This document shows, one piece after another, positions 43,909 through 55,328 of a stretch of DNA of 64,000 bases. The notes under the pieces were generated by a model. The model did no database searches, was not told the origin of the DNA, and saw only the letters and a list, made by a program, of their open reading frames with translations. This DNA comes from Oreohelix idahoensis. Taxonomy: Eukaryota > Mollusca > Gastropoda > Stylommatophora > Oreohelicidae. The stretch lies in contig JAMPIV010004939.1 in assembly GCA_024509875.1 (NCBI GenBank), positions 80,001 to 144,000 on the forward strand, given 5' to 3'. How positions within the stretch are numbered: position 1 is the first letter of the stretch; every line of letters begins with the position of its first letter. The position numbers and the translations under genes were made by a program.

Positions 43909-46154
43909 CTTGAAGTCCGCCAGAGATGGTATTTCCTTGGTTTATGTTATAGGATACCAGTCCGTTCCCTTCCTCTTTTGATGTTATATTTTGGAGTGTA
44001 TAGTGGTGTACTAAGATATAAAACATGTACTCTAAATTTGTCCAACGTGTAAAGAAATCTCCAACAGCCTAGTCCAGTAACATAAACTTTATTCTGTACA
44101 GCAAATGGCATGTAATAATTTCAACAGCAATGGTTTCAAATTTAACAAGCTTTCGACTCTATGCACCCAAAATGTTCATTCTGGGGTATAATATGCATCT
44201 GCATCATCAATATCTTATAAGTTCCTATTGATGATTGTCTCTGGGTTACATATCCCTTTTATAATTATCTTTGCCACTTCTATTTTCTTTCTATAATCCT
44301 TGATATCTTGGGTTTCCTTCATTTCAACTCTTTCAGTTTGTTATAAGTGTTAGTGCGACATTAAAAATCAGACGAGCTGGGCTGAAATAAAAAATATCGA
44401 GACAAAATCTGTAACTACTTACATGAAGTAATACCAAGCCGACAATGGCATGAAAATAAGTTAAATAAGTTCATAGATATTGAATTTTGTCTTCTCCTGC
44501 ATCTGCAGGTATATTTGAAGACACATCGAATCCCCACTAAACGCGTCTGCATACCGGGCTTGACTTCTTCCAACTAACTGCTCGAGGTTTTCCGGCAGCT
44601 GACCTCGTAGTGCGTGCTTCGCTGGCTACATTCTATTGGTTGGCGATTATTTTATTCAATTAATTATTGGTTATTCCTTCTCGTTGTCTTACTAAGGTTG
44701 GGGTTGCATCCCGGCAAAATCATAACAGCGCATGAACTATCCCATCCAAACTAACATAATTACCGATATATGTTACGTTGGTCGGTCACACTCAAAATAG
44801 TAACTAGCGCCAGGAAAAAAAATGCGCAACGCACGATGTGCAACTTGCACGGCGTGGGTGTTATATAAAACATATACTTTTTTTTTTTTTTTTTTTAATT
44901 CTTTCACGAAATTAGAAGCGCTCGACACAGAAAAAGTGCGTAAAAATTGGTGTGCATGAGCCCTCACCCGATGTACAAATCATGAAAACTTGAAAGTTTT
45001 TGTTAAAACCACTTATTATCAGGGAACACTCTTTGAAAACAATCCACACACTTTCACACGAAATGTTTTCATCAAAGAACTTTTAAATTGAATCTAAAAT
45101 AACTTAATTCTCGCCGTGTGTACGTGGGGTTGTATGACCACCACCATAGCATTTATTCGTGCTAGAGTCTAGTTATAATAAAAATTAAACTACCATTCGC
45201 TATTATGATAAATAAGCAATCAAGATTGGTTAACTAATAAAAAAAAATAACCCGAGACTATAAGTGCAGGGTAGAGAGTGGTAGTAATCGACTAGGTCAA
45301 TTTTTTGACACAAAGCACGCTAATTTAGGCGGCAGTCGCCATGGTGAGCAGTGACGTAGATAGGAACAGCCCCAACCTTAGTAAGACAACGAGAAGGAAT
45401 AACCAATAATTAATTGAATAAAATAATCGCCAACCAATAGAATGTAGCCAGCGAAGCACGGACTACTAGGTCAGCTGCCGAGAAACCTCGAGCAGTTAGT
45501 TGGAAGAAGTCAAGCCCTGTATGCAGACGCGTTTAGTGGGGATTCGATATGTCTTCAAATATACCTGCAGATGCAGGAGAAGACAAAATTCAATATTTAT
45601 GAACTTATGTTCATGCCATTGTCGGCTTGGTATTACTTCATGTAAGTATTTACAGATTTTGTCTCGATATTTTTTATTTCAGCCCAGTTCGTCTGTTTTT
45701 TAATGTCGCACTAACACTTATAACAAACTGAAAGAGTTGAAATGAAGGAAACCAAGATGTCAAGGATTATAGGAAGAAAATAGAAGTGGCAAAGATAATT
45801 ATAAAGGAGATATGTAACCCAGAGACAATCATCAATAGGAAGTTATAAGATATTGATTGTGCAGATGCATATTATACCCCAGAATGAACATTTTGGATGC
45901 ATAGAGTCGAAAGCTTGTTAAATTTGAAACCATTGCTGTTGAAATTATTACATGCCATTTGCTGTACAGAATAAAGTTTATGTTACTGGACTAGGCTGTT
46001 GGAGATTTCTTTACACGTTGGACAAATTTAGAGTACATGTTTTATATCATAGTTCACCACCATACACTCCAAAATATAACATCAAAAGAGGAAGGGAACG
46101 GACTGGTATTCTATAATATAAACCAAGGAAATACCATCTCTGGCGGACTTCAAG
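43909..46154. repeat. Large inverted repeat, arms about 790 bp
   Basis: Left arm 43909-44703 (starts CTTGAAGTCCGCCAGAGATG) and right arm 45370-46154 (ends with the reverse complement) align along their whole length with about 5 percent differences by eye. The spacer 44704-45369 holds no gene. Neither arm codes. No target duplication was found outside the arms. It could be a long-terminal-inverted-repeat (fold-back) transposon or an inverted duplication. Confidence 0.9.
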
Positions 46155-48044
46155 CCAGTCAAAAATCTAACTTGGAACTTAATATCAAACAAATAAAAAC
46201 ACAGTGAACCCTACGGTCACATAAAGTATTAATTGACGCCGTGACAGTCCGGCTACAATAAAGTAGTAATTGGTGCCATGTGACCAGTCCTCTTTCATGA
46301 GAACGGCGAGATAGAATATCACTGGAGATACTGACAGGAAAATTGGTACATTGAAGAAGAACAATAATAATCTTTTAAGCAATTTTTTTGTTTTTGCTGT
46401 CTTTTTAGAACGTTATGAATACGATTTCATGGTGCAAACATGTTCTTTTTGACCACAAATCTATGCATTTTGTTAATTTTGTTTAACTTATGCCCGGGAC
46501 ACCAAAGGCTCCGGACCCGTAGGCTTCAGCCTACTTAGCTTAATGGATAATCCGGCCCAGAGGAGAAGTAGGGGCGAGAAGAGAGGAGGGAGAGAGTGAG
46601 AGCGAGAAAGAGAGTTAAGAGAGAGAGAGAGAGATATATATATATAGAGAGAAAACAAAAGAAGGACCGGAAAGAGAAAATTCAGAAAGATGATAAAAGT
46701 AATTGACTAAAATCACAGTTGTTGTACATGAAGAGTGGACAACCTTCTCATGACCTTGCTTGTCCTCACATCAAATTAACAACAGAAAGTATGCTCCACG
46801 TAGAAGTATCATTCTCTTTTTCCTTAGTACTTCTTACGGAGCATAGGGACAAAAACCCAGCTGGTCTCCTTACAGGAAGCTTGCACCAAACATTCACATG
46901 TCCTTGCCGCCGTGGTGTCTGCAGCAATTTGTTTTAAATGATGAGGTTCCCAGCCGCCATGTTCTATCTCATATTAGTCGACACTGTTCGACTTGCATAA
47001 GGGTAGACATATTCTATCTTGTCTCTTCAGAGACCCACAGGCACATATAGGGGCACACATAGAAGTATGCAGCAATAGAATTAGGTCTTTTAGACGACGG
47101 TTTGAATTTGACAGTGTGAAAATATTTTGTTAAATGACACATATTAGGAGAAGACAAAAGCTGGAGTATATCGTGACAATGGGGAAGATTAAATGAAAAT
47201 GGGAAACAGAAGGACAAAGTAAGAAGATTCTGAACAGTTTGACATTATTTCATGGGAAGAAGTCAACAACAGAATTGATTAATAATACTGTAGACAGGAA
47301 GTTGTGGAGAGACATGATCTCCATGAGAGGCATGGTACTTGAAGAAGAAGAAGATGAAACTGTCTATTCAATGTCTTCTTGACTGAGACAATTTCCATCC
47401 ATTGTTTGCAATTTTCAAATAAAGGGAGGCAAAAAAAGCAGCGCACGGAGAAGAGAACTAGAAACAGACGACTCGAAAAAAGAAGACATAGAAATCCTTG
47501 TTTAATCATTTTGGTTTGGTTTGAACCATGCACAGGAAAACTTTTGTTTACCTGGTTCATGTAATACCAGGCTCAACCCCATGTGGGTTTTAAAATGTGT
47601 ATATAATGTTCCCTATTCTACTGAGTGTACTACATATTTTGTATTCACGCAGCTGGTGAGTTCTTCTCAGGGTTTCATCGCGCTAGCAGATATACAATGT
47701 TTGTCCTTTTCAGGACTTAGAATCAATCAACGCTGGGCGGACTAGCAGTACTCTTCAGGACTAACTTTTCACAGGGCTCGTTTTTAATCAACAAAACGCT
47801 TCAGTTAACAACGTTCACTTATTTTTGAATGGCAAACGTTCTCTGATATAACCAACGGACTTAAATCTAGGTTGTAAGTTCCGTGCCTTGTCACAAGAAG
47901 TTAAAAACCCGAAGGAAAGAAAGAGACTGTACAAGTACTACATTTGTTGTTTTCTTGTCTTAGTCCTTCCAGGCGGCAAATTCTCTAGCATGTGTTGTGT
48001 TGTTTCCGAATATTTTTTATGTACGTGGCTTCCATGTACCATAA
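46155..48044. other. Mostly unannotated; purine microsatellite and possible LINE tail
   Basis: A GAGA/TATA simple repeat lies at about 46585-46655. At about 47270-47382 a plus frame reads TVDRKLWRDMISMRGMVLEEEE, reminiscent of a LINE ORF2 C-terminus but too short to be sure. Around 46925-46950 an AATTTGTTTTAAATGATGAG string is repeated in inverse orientation at about 61495-61520. No gene supported. Confidence 0.4.
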
Positions 48045-48163
48045 TACATTGTCCATAAAAGATTGTACCCTTTTCAAAAAATGTATTCTTGGCCCCATGA
48101 TGTGGTACGAGGATGCTTTCTATCACAAAAGTAAGATAATCTCTGCATGTTTTTAAGCATACC

Positions 48164-48534
48164 TTACAAAGACTCAATATGTGCACCCTTCGTGACGCGA
48201 CAGATATATAGTTGATAATCCATTTCTTCCCACACTCGAATCAGCATGTCTCCTGTAACAGCAGCAAAGGCTCCAATGATCCGATCTCTCGGCTCCACCA
48301 GATCTCGAGGCAACGGTGGGACAAAGATTCTGTCCTTGATGAAGCCCCAGAAAAGGAAATCACATGGTGTCGTGTCTGGGGACCTCGGGGGCCATCTCAG
48401 CAACACTGTATCGTCAGGACCACTGCGACCGATCCACCGTTGTGGGAGATGTTCATTGAGGTACCTTCTCACTGCTCCATGGTAGTTGGGTGGAGCTCCA
48501 TCTTGATGGAAAACGAAATCCCGTGAGTCCTCTT
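48164..48534 (-). pseudogene. Mariner transposase, C-terminal half
   Basis: Minus-strand frame from the insertion point: DSRDFVFHQDGAPPNYH (second catalytic Asp in HQDGAPP), RYLNEHLPQRWIGR, WPPRSPDTTPCDFLFWG (third catalytic Asp), KDRIFVPPLPRDL, ending IESL and a stop at 48164. Counting gives 41 residues between second and third Asp, a DD41D spacing as in the rosa/VISITOR-like mariners rather than the DD34D of classical mariner. The open frame continuing above 48534 is LTR sequence, not transposase. Confidence 0.9.
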
Positions 48535-50814
48535 TGTAGTGAAATTGACAGAGATACAACGGTAAAATACCTCCAAAGATAACATGTAAGGATAAAAACA
48601 TAATGCGTAGGCTGCTGATAGTACATGATCGCCCAGACCGCGGGTCATCACCCTCCATAAAAATTGACTTGCTAGACAGGAGGGGAACGGCGGATAAAAA
48701 GGAAAAAATATGACTGGAAAGATTGCGTGAGACTAGAAAGGCTAAGGAGACGCAATTGGGGGGGGGGGGGAAACGGAGAAAAGTCACGTTTCCCAAGTTG
48801 ACATAAAGTAAGGAACTCGACAGAAGGGACCTTGGATATGTTACGCCACAGTCATTTATTGGTCGCTTTTGCGATACCAAGCCTTTGATTTGAATTCAGC
48901 GGCAGAACGCAGATGTTTGGAATATTACAAAAATTAAAAAGTAACTTTTTCGTAATATTAATGTTAGGAATATAAAAATTAGCTGGCCGGATGGCCCATT
49001 CTGAGCAGTGAACTAATATGTTCTTAATTTTACAGACGGATAGATAATATTGAAGATAATGACAAAAGACAGTGTTGTTCACATCAGCGACAGACTGTAT
49101 GGAATAAAAAGTGTCACCCCCCCCGCTATTTGCACAAAAAAACACGACCTTGAGACGCAGGTGTTCAAATCTACTTAGTAGGGAAGCGAAGGGACATTGG
49201 TGGGAGCTGTGTCTAAATATAACTTTTAACGACAAAATTTTGGAGGGGAGAGAAAGGTTGGTTCAAAAATCAAGTACGTTTTTGAAAAAAACAAGTAGAG
49301 ACGGACAGACTAACAGATAAACATCCATACTTGACTGAAGCATGACTGAAATGACTTTAGGGTAGGAAATTTGAATTTGAAATAAACCTAGGCAGTGATT
49401 GGCCACAGACAATCATTTTATCGGCGCTCAGACGCGCAAGTGGGGCCATTCCTCAATAGTTGTTCGATGATAGACACAGTATTTTAAAGTGTGGTGATTT
49501 CCAAATGAAAGAAAGTGAAATAAGTTCAGGGACGCCATACTATAGCCAGCAGCTCAGCTGAGTTTTGCTAGCATTTCTGTGTTCTTTATTCATAATCTGG
49601 TAAGATTGAAATTATTTCTTTGTATATTTTGAATATTGTTTAATGTTCGAGTGATTTGATACTGCCATATCATAATCTAGCCTTACAAACAAGTAGGGAT
49701 TTGCTCTAGACCCCCCGCCCAAGTCAGGGTCTAGGGACCAACAATATACATAAACTCCAGCAAGGGTTAGGAAAGACAGATCAAGTGTTGAGAATAATGA
49801 AACATATTACCTATCCACTTTTAGGGAAGGAAACTAATAAATATTTTTCAGAATCTATAGTCTGGGAGGACCTATCTGATGTAAAACCACCATGGTAAAT
49901 GTGCTGTTTGGTCAGAGAGATCTGACCTGTCTGTATGATGTGGTTGTTGTGTCCGTGTTGTGTCCAGACGTGGGTAGAGAATAGAATTTTGACACATAGC
50001 CAATACTTTGATTGCAGAGCTGTGAGTTTCAGTTGTCAACAAGGCGGTGTCCATTCAGTTGGTGATTTTACTCGAGTGTATCTGTGCAGTACGTTGTGAC
50101 AGAGACCACTATTATTGCCCGCCAGCACGGAGAGGTGGGACCACCAGATTTCAGCACCAGAGCTACATATGCAAGTTGAGTGAGCCTCTGGTCTGCTGGA
50201 AGTTCACCAACGCCTTTTAGTTACTAATACCCCATAAAATTCCTGCAATTTACTGGACACTGTGTAGTCAATATAGACAGGTGTGATGAGGCCACCCCAA
50301 CAGCACAAGCATTAACTATCCTCCCAAGTAGATGACTACTAGAACATTTTAATAAAACTAACTAGTCTAGTACTTATATATGTACACTCTTGCATTTATT
50401 ATGTAACATTCCATGCATTTCTTTCATAATTTTTAAATCCTTTTTTTTTTTAAAAAAAGTTCTGGTCAACATAAAACTTGATCCAGAACAAATAAATGTA
50501 ATATAATTCTATCAAAAATTTTACACTCTTGAGTTAGTTCAGTGTATTATAATATTTGTTAAATATTATTAGTCTGCTTAAATATCTGTGGGTGTATCTA
50601 TAACTATCACACCACATTACATATCATTACCCTAGACATTTTACATAGCTACATTCATTAAGAAAAAAAAAAAATTGAGTGTGAGGTCGTAGTGGTAGCA
50701 AGAAAGGCCTTCTGACAATTCACAACTACATTTTATCTCAGGAGCCTTCACAGCTGGCCTCATACATTACATTTAGTAATATCACCATCATACAATACCA
50801 TCAAACCCACTACA
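48535..50814 (+). repeat. 5' LTR of element D
   Basis: 2280 bp. It contains a 70-bp stretch (50725-50794) missing from the 3' LTR, bounded by ACA on both sides. Includes long G and C runs (about 48760, 49117) that differ in length from the other LTR. Confidence 0.95.
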
Positions 50815-50819
50815 TACAT

Positions 50820-50838
50820 TGGGGTCTTGTCCAGGGAT
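50820..50838 (+). promoter_or_regulatory. Primer-binding site of element D (tRNA-Pro-like)
   Basis: TGGGGTCTTGTCCAGGGAT, five bases after the LTR. It differs from A's site by two substitutions and one extra base. Assignment to tRNA-Pro is inference. Confidence 0.7.
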
Positions 50839-51083
50839 AATTAGCCCAACAGTAATATTAGGATCTCCTGGTTGGAGAAATAAAATTAGGGGAAAAAAAA
50901 TTGTGAAATTCCCTTTAAAATTAAAAGTGTCCCTGCAGATAAAAGTTGGTGAATCTTCACAGCCAGTGATAATTAATTAGTTAACTGGTTAGTTAGAATT
51001 AGTTAGACTATAGTCATAAGAAGTACTTAGTGTATTTACTGGTTAGAGATTTAGCTTGTATATTATTATATTGTCTGAAAAGT

Positions 51084-52305
51084 ATGGCGGAGCTAGCAAA
51101 ATTCCGATCAGCTGCTGTGCTGACCGCAAAGGAGATGGGAATGGATGGTCAGATTTTAATTCAATATGTAACGGCTGAATGTGATAAATATATTGAAAGG
51201 GAAGATAGAAAGGTAGCTGAAGAGAAGAGGTTACAAATTGAGGCTGATAGAGAAATTAAGAGGCTGCAGATTGAGGCAGAAGAAAAACGACAGCAAAGGG
51301 AGGCAGAAGAAAAAACGACAGCAAAGGGAGGCAGAAGAAAAACGACAGCAAAGGGAGGCAGAAGAAAAAAGGTTGACTGCCGAAAGGGAGGCAGAAGATA
51401 GAAGGTTGCAAAGGGAGCACGAATTACGACTAAGGGAGCTGGAATTACAAGGCCCGGCTCCTGAAAATGGTGCCAGCCCTTTTGCCTCAGATGCTACGCC
51501 CAGTCTGGGAGCCTCAAACTCAGCTATGGGGTTTCATTTAGACCATTTTGTTGAAAAAGACGATGACATAGAGGGGTACCTAGGACGTTTTGAGTTATTA
51601 GCTACTACATATGGGTTAGAGAGAGAGAGGTGGAGTTTAAGCTATCACAGGGATTGAGAGGTACTTCTTATGAAGTATTTGCCAAAATGAACAGGGAAGA
51701 CCAAGACAATTATGACATGTTAAAGCAGGCTTTGTTATTAAGGTACGAGAAGAATGGTGAATTTTATCGTAAGAAATTTAGAAATGCCAAACTGTTGTCT
51801 GGGGAGACATACCACCAATTCTCTGCTAGACTAGAAACCTATTTGGAGAAATGGACGGCTCTGGGGAAGACCCAAGATCTTAAAGAAATGATCATGATTG
51901 AGCAATTGAGAGAGTCCATGGCTCCAGACATGAGAAAATTTCTCATGGAACAAGGTGCAGAGAAGTTGGGGGAAATTTTAAATGTTGCTGAGAGGTATCA
52001 GGCAGCTCAGGCAGAGGTAAGTGGTGCTAAAAAGAAGCACATAGACAATTTTAAAGCTCCACAGCAATTTAATAAATTTGATAATAGAGAGCAGGGAAAT
52101 AAAGGTAGGACAAACTTTGAGCGGCCAAGAAATGACTATCGCGACAGAAACTCACAGTTCAATGACCAAAAGTTCAATGAAAGAAAACCGTTGAACCAAG
52201 GAAAAAGATGGTGTAAATGGTGCAAGAAGGATAACCATAACACCGAATTTTGTAGAAGGAAACCTTCAAACATTGCTGCAATGAAGTCGGGGACGCGAAG
52301 ATTAA
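51084..52305 (+). pseudogene. gag: Element D gag (two compensating frameshifts)
   Basis: ATG at 51084 (MAELAKFRSAAVLTAKEM). A short helical start is followed by a coiled coil encoded partly by a 27-bp tandem repeat (about 51279-51375, EEKRQQREA). An extra A in the A run near 51307 shifts the frame; the frame is restored by a base loss near 51640. Capsid region: FHLDHFVEKDDDIEGYLGRFELLA, LSQGLRGTSYEVFAKM, FRNAKLLSGETYHQF, EQLRESMAPDMRKFL, ILNVAERYQAA. Lys/Asn/Arg-rich tail and CCHC knuckle CKWCKKDNHNTEFC (C-x2-C-x4-H-x4-C). It leads without a stop into protease. Both frameshifts sit at or near A runs, so sequencing or assembly error is possible. Confidence 0.9.
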
Positions 52306-53645
52306 AGGTTAATCCTAATGGACAACAGGAACCTTATCACCCCCCAGTTTGTGAGGATGTTATTTGTAATGGGGTCACCATAAGGTGCCTTTATGATACA
52401 GGTTTGGATTATGATTCAGTTGTGAAGTCTAGCCTAGTGGACCCAAGTCAGTATACCACAGAAACAGTGGAAATACAAGGGGCGACTAAGGACATACCAC
52501 TCATGACACTTCCCATCGCAAGGATAACGGTGAAAACTCGCTATGTGGAGGGAGAAATCAGAGCAGCAGTGATAGATGAACCAATCTACCCTCTGATATT
52601 GGGGTGTAGATACGTCTTCTTGGGGAATCCCGAGAAACCTGTGATCATGGCGACAGTGCAGACCAGGTCACAGAAGAAGGAGGAAGAAGGTGAACCTATA
52701 AATGCTCATCCAGAGGAGATGAGGAAGGCGCAGGCTGAGGATAGGACACTCAAGCCCTGTTTTAAAAAATTGCCCAAATGCCACACACCTCCGAGCAAGG
52801 GGGAATATTTCATGAAGAACAAACTCTTATACAGGAAGGCCGGAACTGGAACAAATGGTCACAACCAGCTGGTTCTTCCCACTTCATATAGAGATAAAGT
52901 GATGGAACTCGGGCATGCGATTCCCTTCAGTGGTCACATGGGGATCAGCGCCACAGGACAGCGTATAGCTTGTCATTACTTCTGGCCAGGGATAACGGAG
53001 GATATAAAAAGATATGTCAAATCCTGCCCAGAATGTCAAAGGGTAGCTCCAAAGCACTGGACTGCTCCTGCAACTCTAGGGGAAATGCCCATAGTGGGAA
53101 CACCTTTTGAGAGGGTTGCAGTGGATATTGTAGGACCTCTCACTCGGACCAAGAGGAGGAACAGTTACATCCTTACTCTGGTGGACACTTGTTCTATGTG
53201 GGGAGAGGCGGTAGCCCTGCCATCAATTGATTCAAAACATGTAGCAGAGGCACTACTTACAATATTTACCCGATTAGGATTCCCGCATCAAATCTTGACG
53301 GATAATGGTTCTCAGTTCAAGGGGAAACTAACGGAAGAAGTTTTTAAGCTATTTCAAGCCAGACACTTTCATTGTAGTCCGTACCATCCACAAGGGAACG
53401 GCCAGGTAGAGAGGTTCAACGGGACTCTCATTTCTATCCTGAGAAAGCTGGCACACGAAAAAACCGGATCTGTGGGATCAATTCCTGCCCGCCGCATTGT
53501 TTGCGTACCGGGAGGTACCACATAGTTCAACCGGGATGGCTCCCGCAACTCTGCTATTTGGGAGGCCAATAAAAGGTCCATTAGAAGCTCTATTAAGGAC
53601 CTGGACAGATGAGAAGGCGGAGGGACTGTTACCTCATCGTATCAA
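52306..53645 (+). pseudogene. pol: Element D protease and integrase
   Basis: Continuous with gag. Protease: VTIRCLYDTGLDYDS (Asp-Thr-Gly) and LILGCRYVF. Linker with EEMRKAQAEDRTLKPCFKKL. Integrase zinc finger: MELGHAIPFSGHMG (two His) and SCPECQ (two Cys). Catalytic Asp in AVDIVGPL, Asp in LTDNGSQF, Glu in GQVERFNGTL, all present. An extra A near 53460 then shifts the frame (the frame shown ends at 53525) and a second indel near 53645 restores it. Integrase inserts the DNA copy into the host chromosome. Confidence 0.9.
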
Positions 53646-53648
53646 TAC

Positions 53649-55241
53649 GTGAACGAACTGACCACTCGTTTGAAAGCTGGATGGAAACTGGCAAATGATA
53701 ATTTGAAGCAAGCCAGGAAGAAACATGCAGCATATTTTAATAGGAAGGCAAAGGACAGGGAACTGGCAGTCGGAGAGAAGGTGCTGCTTCTACTACCCGG
53801 AAGCCAGAATAAATTACAAATTGGTTGGCAAGGTCCATATACGGTTCTAGAGAAGGTGTCTAGAACAAACTATAAAATTGACAAAAAGGGGAAGGAGAAA
53901 GTTTATCATGTAAACCTGTTAAAGAAGTATCTGGACAGACCACTCCAGGAAAGCACCCCCTTATTGACCTTGGCTATTGCAACCCAGATGCAAAAAGAAC
54001 CACTCACCTCACATGAATACCCATTACATCCTTGTGAAACCGCAGCACAGGTAAAAGTCAGTAAGCACCTGACTAAAAACCAGAGGGAGAGAGTTCAACA
54101 GGTTCTGGAGGAACATACAGATGTATTAACAGATAAACCAGGCCATACAAATTTGCTACAGTATGACATGAAACTGGTAGACTCAAACCCAATCTGTATG
54201 AGAGCCTATTCTATTCCGTTCGCGAAGGAGAAGGCATTGAAGGAAGAAATAGAGTATTTGTTGAAGGAGGGGATTATTTCGCACAGTGAATCATCTTTTA
54301 GTTCTAGTGTCGTTTTGTTGAGAAAACCGTCTGGGGAACACAGACTGTGCATAGATTACAGGAAACTGAATGCTGTCACAGAAGGACAAGTGGATCCATT
54401 ACCAGACACAAAACAGTTATTTGCCAGACTGAACAAGGCAAAATACTTTTCAAAGGTGGATCTTAGTAAAGGCTATTACCAGATCCCAGTGAAGCCTGAA
54501 GTGAGACCTTATTTGGCTTTTAGCACTTCGGATGGACATTATGAATTCAATATGCTACCATTCGGACTGAAAAATGCTCCGAGTGTGTTTTCAAGGATGA
54601 TGCGCAAATTGTTGGATCCCCTGAATAACCCATGTATCACGAATTTCATGGATGATATTCTCGTCGCCACAGAGACATTTGAAGAACACATTGAAGCTCT
54701 GGAGATGTTGTTTGATAGACTTCGGGAGGCGAACTTAACTGCTAGGCCAACAAAATGTTGTATTGGATGCAAAGAGTTGGAATTCTTGGGACACACTGTA
54801 TATCAGGGTAATATGACCCCTGATCCTAAGAACTTGGAAAAACTGCAGAGAGCACCTAGGCCGCAAACAAAAAAGGACGTGCGATCATTTGTGTCGTTAT
54901 GCGGATTTTATCAGAAATACATCAAGAATTTTAACGCTATTTGTGCTCCTCTGACTGATCTGACTCGCAAGGGACTTCCAGATAAAATTATTTGGACTGC
55001 ACAATGTGAACTAGCGTTCCAAGAGTTAAAGGAAAAACTCACTAGCAAGCCTATTCTCAAACTGCCTGATTTGACACAGGACTTTGTCTTAAGAACCGAT
55101 GCAAGTAATGTAGGACTAGGAGGGGCTTTGTTGCAAAGATCATCTTCACCTGATGGGGAACTGAAACCAGTCGCTTATGCAAGCCGTAAATTGAATGTCG
55201 GTGCAGATTTCCTCAGTCGGCACCCCTGTGATCAAAATTAG
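53649..55241 (+). CDS. pol: Element D pol: GPY module, RT, truncated RNase H
   Basis: 530 codons in one frame. GPY motif at about residues 65-85 (GWQGPYTVLEKVSRTNYKI); linker VLTDKPGHTNLLQYDM; RT at about residues 210-400 (SESSFSSSVVLLRKP, KVDLSKGYYQIPV, LPFGLKNAPSVFSRMM, active site FMDD). RNase H begins (LRTDASNVGLGGALLQ) but jumps from YASRKLN directly to VGADFLSRHP. About 76 codons are missing relative to B, including the Glu and the second Asp regions (EKECLAVIW, TDHKPL). RT should be functional; RNase H should not. Confidence 0.95.
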   Translation: MNELTTRLKAGWKLANDNLKQARKKHAAYFNRKAKDRELAVGEKVLLLLPGSQNKLQIGWQGPYTVLEKVSRTNYKIDKKGKEKVYHVNLLKKYLDRPLQESTPLLTLAIATQMQKEPLTSHEYPLHPCETAAQVKVSKHLTKNQRERVQQVLEEHTDVLTDKPGHTNLLQYDMKLVDSNPICMRAYSIPFAKEKALKEEIEYLLKEGIISHSESSFSSSVVLLRKPSGEHRLCIDYRKLNAVTEGQVDPLPDTKQLFARLNKAKYFSKVDLSKGYYQIPVKPEVRPYLAFSTSDGHYEFNMLPFGLKNAPSVFSRMMRKLLDPLNNPCITNFMDDILVATETFEEHIEALEMLFDRLREANLTARPTKCCIGCKELEFLGHTVYQGNMTPDPKNLEKLQRAPRPQTKKDVRSFVSLCGFYQKYIKNFNAICAPLTDLTRKGLPDKIIWTAQCELAFQELKEKLTSKPILKLPDLTQDFVLRTDASNVGLGGALLQRSSSPDGELKPVAYASRKLNVGADFLSRHPCDQN

Positions 55242-55315
55242 AGTAGTGGCAGACGTGAGGAGTAATTTTACCTATGTGTATCGCTGGTTTTGGAACTTGC
55301 CATAGGCATGTTTTC

Positions 55316-55326
55316 AAGTGGGGAGA
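55316..55326 (+). promoter_or_regulatory. Polypurine tract of element D
   Basis: AAGTGGGGAGA, two bases before the 3' LTR start TGTAGTG at 55329. Confidence 0.85.
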
Positions 55327-55328
55327 TG

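Noticed and set aside
48164..48880. 238-codon minus-strand frame taken as one gene
   Set aside because: It is a chimera: mariner transposase up to 48534 and LTR of element D beyond. The junction is the D insertion site.
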